This document shows, in pieces, positions 62,870 to 64,000 of a stretch of 64,000 nucleotides of DNA. Under the pieces are notes generated by a model that was not told where the DNA came from, did not search any database, and saw only the letters and a list, made by a program, of their open reading frames with translations. The translations under genes were made by a program, and so were the position numbers. The stretch comes from Branchiostoma floridae (Eukaryota; Chordata; Leptocardii; Amphioxiformes; Branchiostomatidae). The stretch's first letter is position 1. Each line of letters starts with the position of its first letter. The stretch covers positions 16,304,187 through 16,368,186 of the forward strand of contig NC_049995.1 of NCBI RefSeq assembly GCF_000003815.2. The letters run 5' to 3'.

Positions 62870-63960
62870 CATTTTTACCGAACTAAAAGCCTCATCGACA
62901 TTAAACTAAACATAGAAGTTTGTCCAAACTCATTTCAAGTGTACTATAATGTCAACGCGTCGTACTTCAAGTGACAAATTTAACAGACAGCAAGGCGTAA
63001 TAACGTCAGAGTGCCATAAAGTTGACATATGCGGTCATATGGAAGCCAGAGCGGGTTTCAACCATTTTAATCGCATTAATAGCTTCATCGACAATAAACT
63101 AAACATACAACTTCAACCAAACTCTTTTCAATTACACCGGTGTGTCTACGCCACGTACTCAAAGTGACAAATTTAACAGACATTAATGCGTAATGACGTC
63201 AGGGTACCATAAAGTTGACAAGGAAATTATGGCGGGTTTTCCACTGTTTTGACCTAATTGAAAGGGTCACTGACAATAAAGTAAACATACAACTTCGACT
63301 AAACTCTTTCCATTTACACCGGTGTGTTGACGCTACGTACTCAAAGTGACAAAATTAACAGACATCAATGCGTAATGACGTCAGTGTACCATAAAGTTGA
63401 CAAGGAAATCATGGCGGGTTTTGTTTTGACCTAACTGAAAGGGTCATTGACAATAAAGCAAACATACAACTTGGACCGAACTCTTTTAGATTACACCAGT
63501 GTGTCTACGCTACGTACTCAAAGTGACGTCAGGGTACAATAAAGTTGACATATGCGCTCAGAAGGAAGTCAGGGCGGCTTTTCCACTGTTTTGACCTAGT
63601 TCATAAAGCCATAGACAATAAACTAAACATACAACTTCGACCAAACTCTTTTTCATCACACCGGTGTGTCTACGCTACGTACTCAAAGTGACAAATTTAA
63701 CAGACATCAATACGTAATGACGTCAGGGCACCATAAAGTTGACAAGGAAATCATGGCGGGTTTTCCACTGTTTTGACCTAATTGAAAGGGTCATTGACAA
63801 TAAAGCAAACATACAACTTGGACCGAACTCTTTTAGATTACACCAGTGTGTCTACGCCACGTACTCAAAGTGACAAATTTAACAGACATCAATGCGTAAT
63901 GACGTCAGGGTACCATAAAGTTGACATATGCGCTCAGAAGGAGGTCAATACAGTGGAAAG
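62870..63960. repeat. ~180-bp satellite, about six units, each with a CRE-type site
   Basis: The marker ACAATAAACTAAACATACAA (variants) recurs at about 63091, 63272, 63450, 63614 and 63796, a period of 164-182 bp. TGACGTCA lies at 63194, 63376, 63534, 63718 and 63900, with TAACGTCA at 63001. The array may continue beyond 63960. No gene lies in it. Confidence 0.9.
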
Positions 63961-64000
63961 ACCGCTCTTACTTTCTTGTGTGGCAGGCCACACGCGAACG

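Overview
The window looks like genomic DNA of an invertebrate chordate, most likely amphioxus (Branchiostoma). The reasons are AT-rich sequence with short spliceosomal exons and long introns, a tandem family of 132-residue fatty-acid-binding-protein (FABP/iLBP) genes with the four-exon structure common to animals, a Ngaro-type retrotransposon, CR1/L2-like LINE tails, tRNA-derived SINEs and many small inverted-repeat elements. The species is an inference. No bacterial or viral genes were seen.

Layout, left to right. 1-4775: a Ngaro-type (DIRS order) retrotransposon whose 5' end lies outside the window. It has a gag-like ORF with a zinc-finger region, an RT-RNase H ORF, a tyrosine-recombinase ORF and the split direct repeats of this group. 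4931-25760: a tandem FABP cluster on the plus strand. It holds a copy with only exons 3 and 4 (5570-6071), an orphan exon 4 (7592-7648), and three complete genes (9674-11877, 18633-21323, 22806-25620), each with identical exon lengths (73, 167, 105 and 54 nt) and intron phases. Two of these have a TATA box and a 5' non-coding exon. The introns and spacers are full of MITEs, a dead mariner, SINEs, minisatellites and a 400-base assembly gap.

27513-58921 (minus strand): a gene of 18 coding exons. The exons join in a single frame into 802 codons including the stop, with matching phase at every junction, and encode a charged, coiled-coil-containing protein that I tentatively compare with CCDC60/DUF4698 proteins. 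A probable 5' non-coding exon and promoter lie near 59571-59650. Several exon edges have been tandemly duplicated into the neighbouring introns. One intron carries a 7.9-kb foldback element (38244-46122) flanked by a 9-bp target duplication. Its long arms meet in a palindromic array of 51-bp repeats that contain near-consensus splice acceptors and donors.

59650-64000: LINE remnants, MITEs and, at the right edge, about six copies of a ~180-bp satellite, each holding a TGACGTCA (CRE-type) site or a one-base variant of it.

The FABP genes would encode cytosolic carriers of fatty acids or other small lipids. Nuclear-receptor-like inverted repeats near the promoter and in the 5'-UTR intron of the second complete gene fit lipid-responsive control, but that is inference. 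The minus-strand gene has no evident functional link to the FABP cluster.
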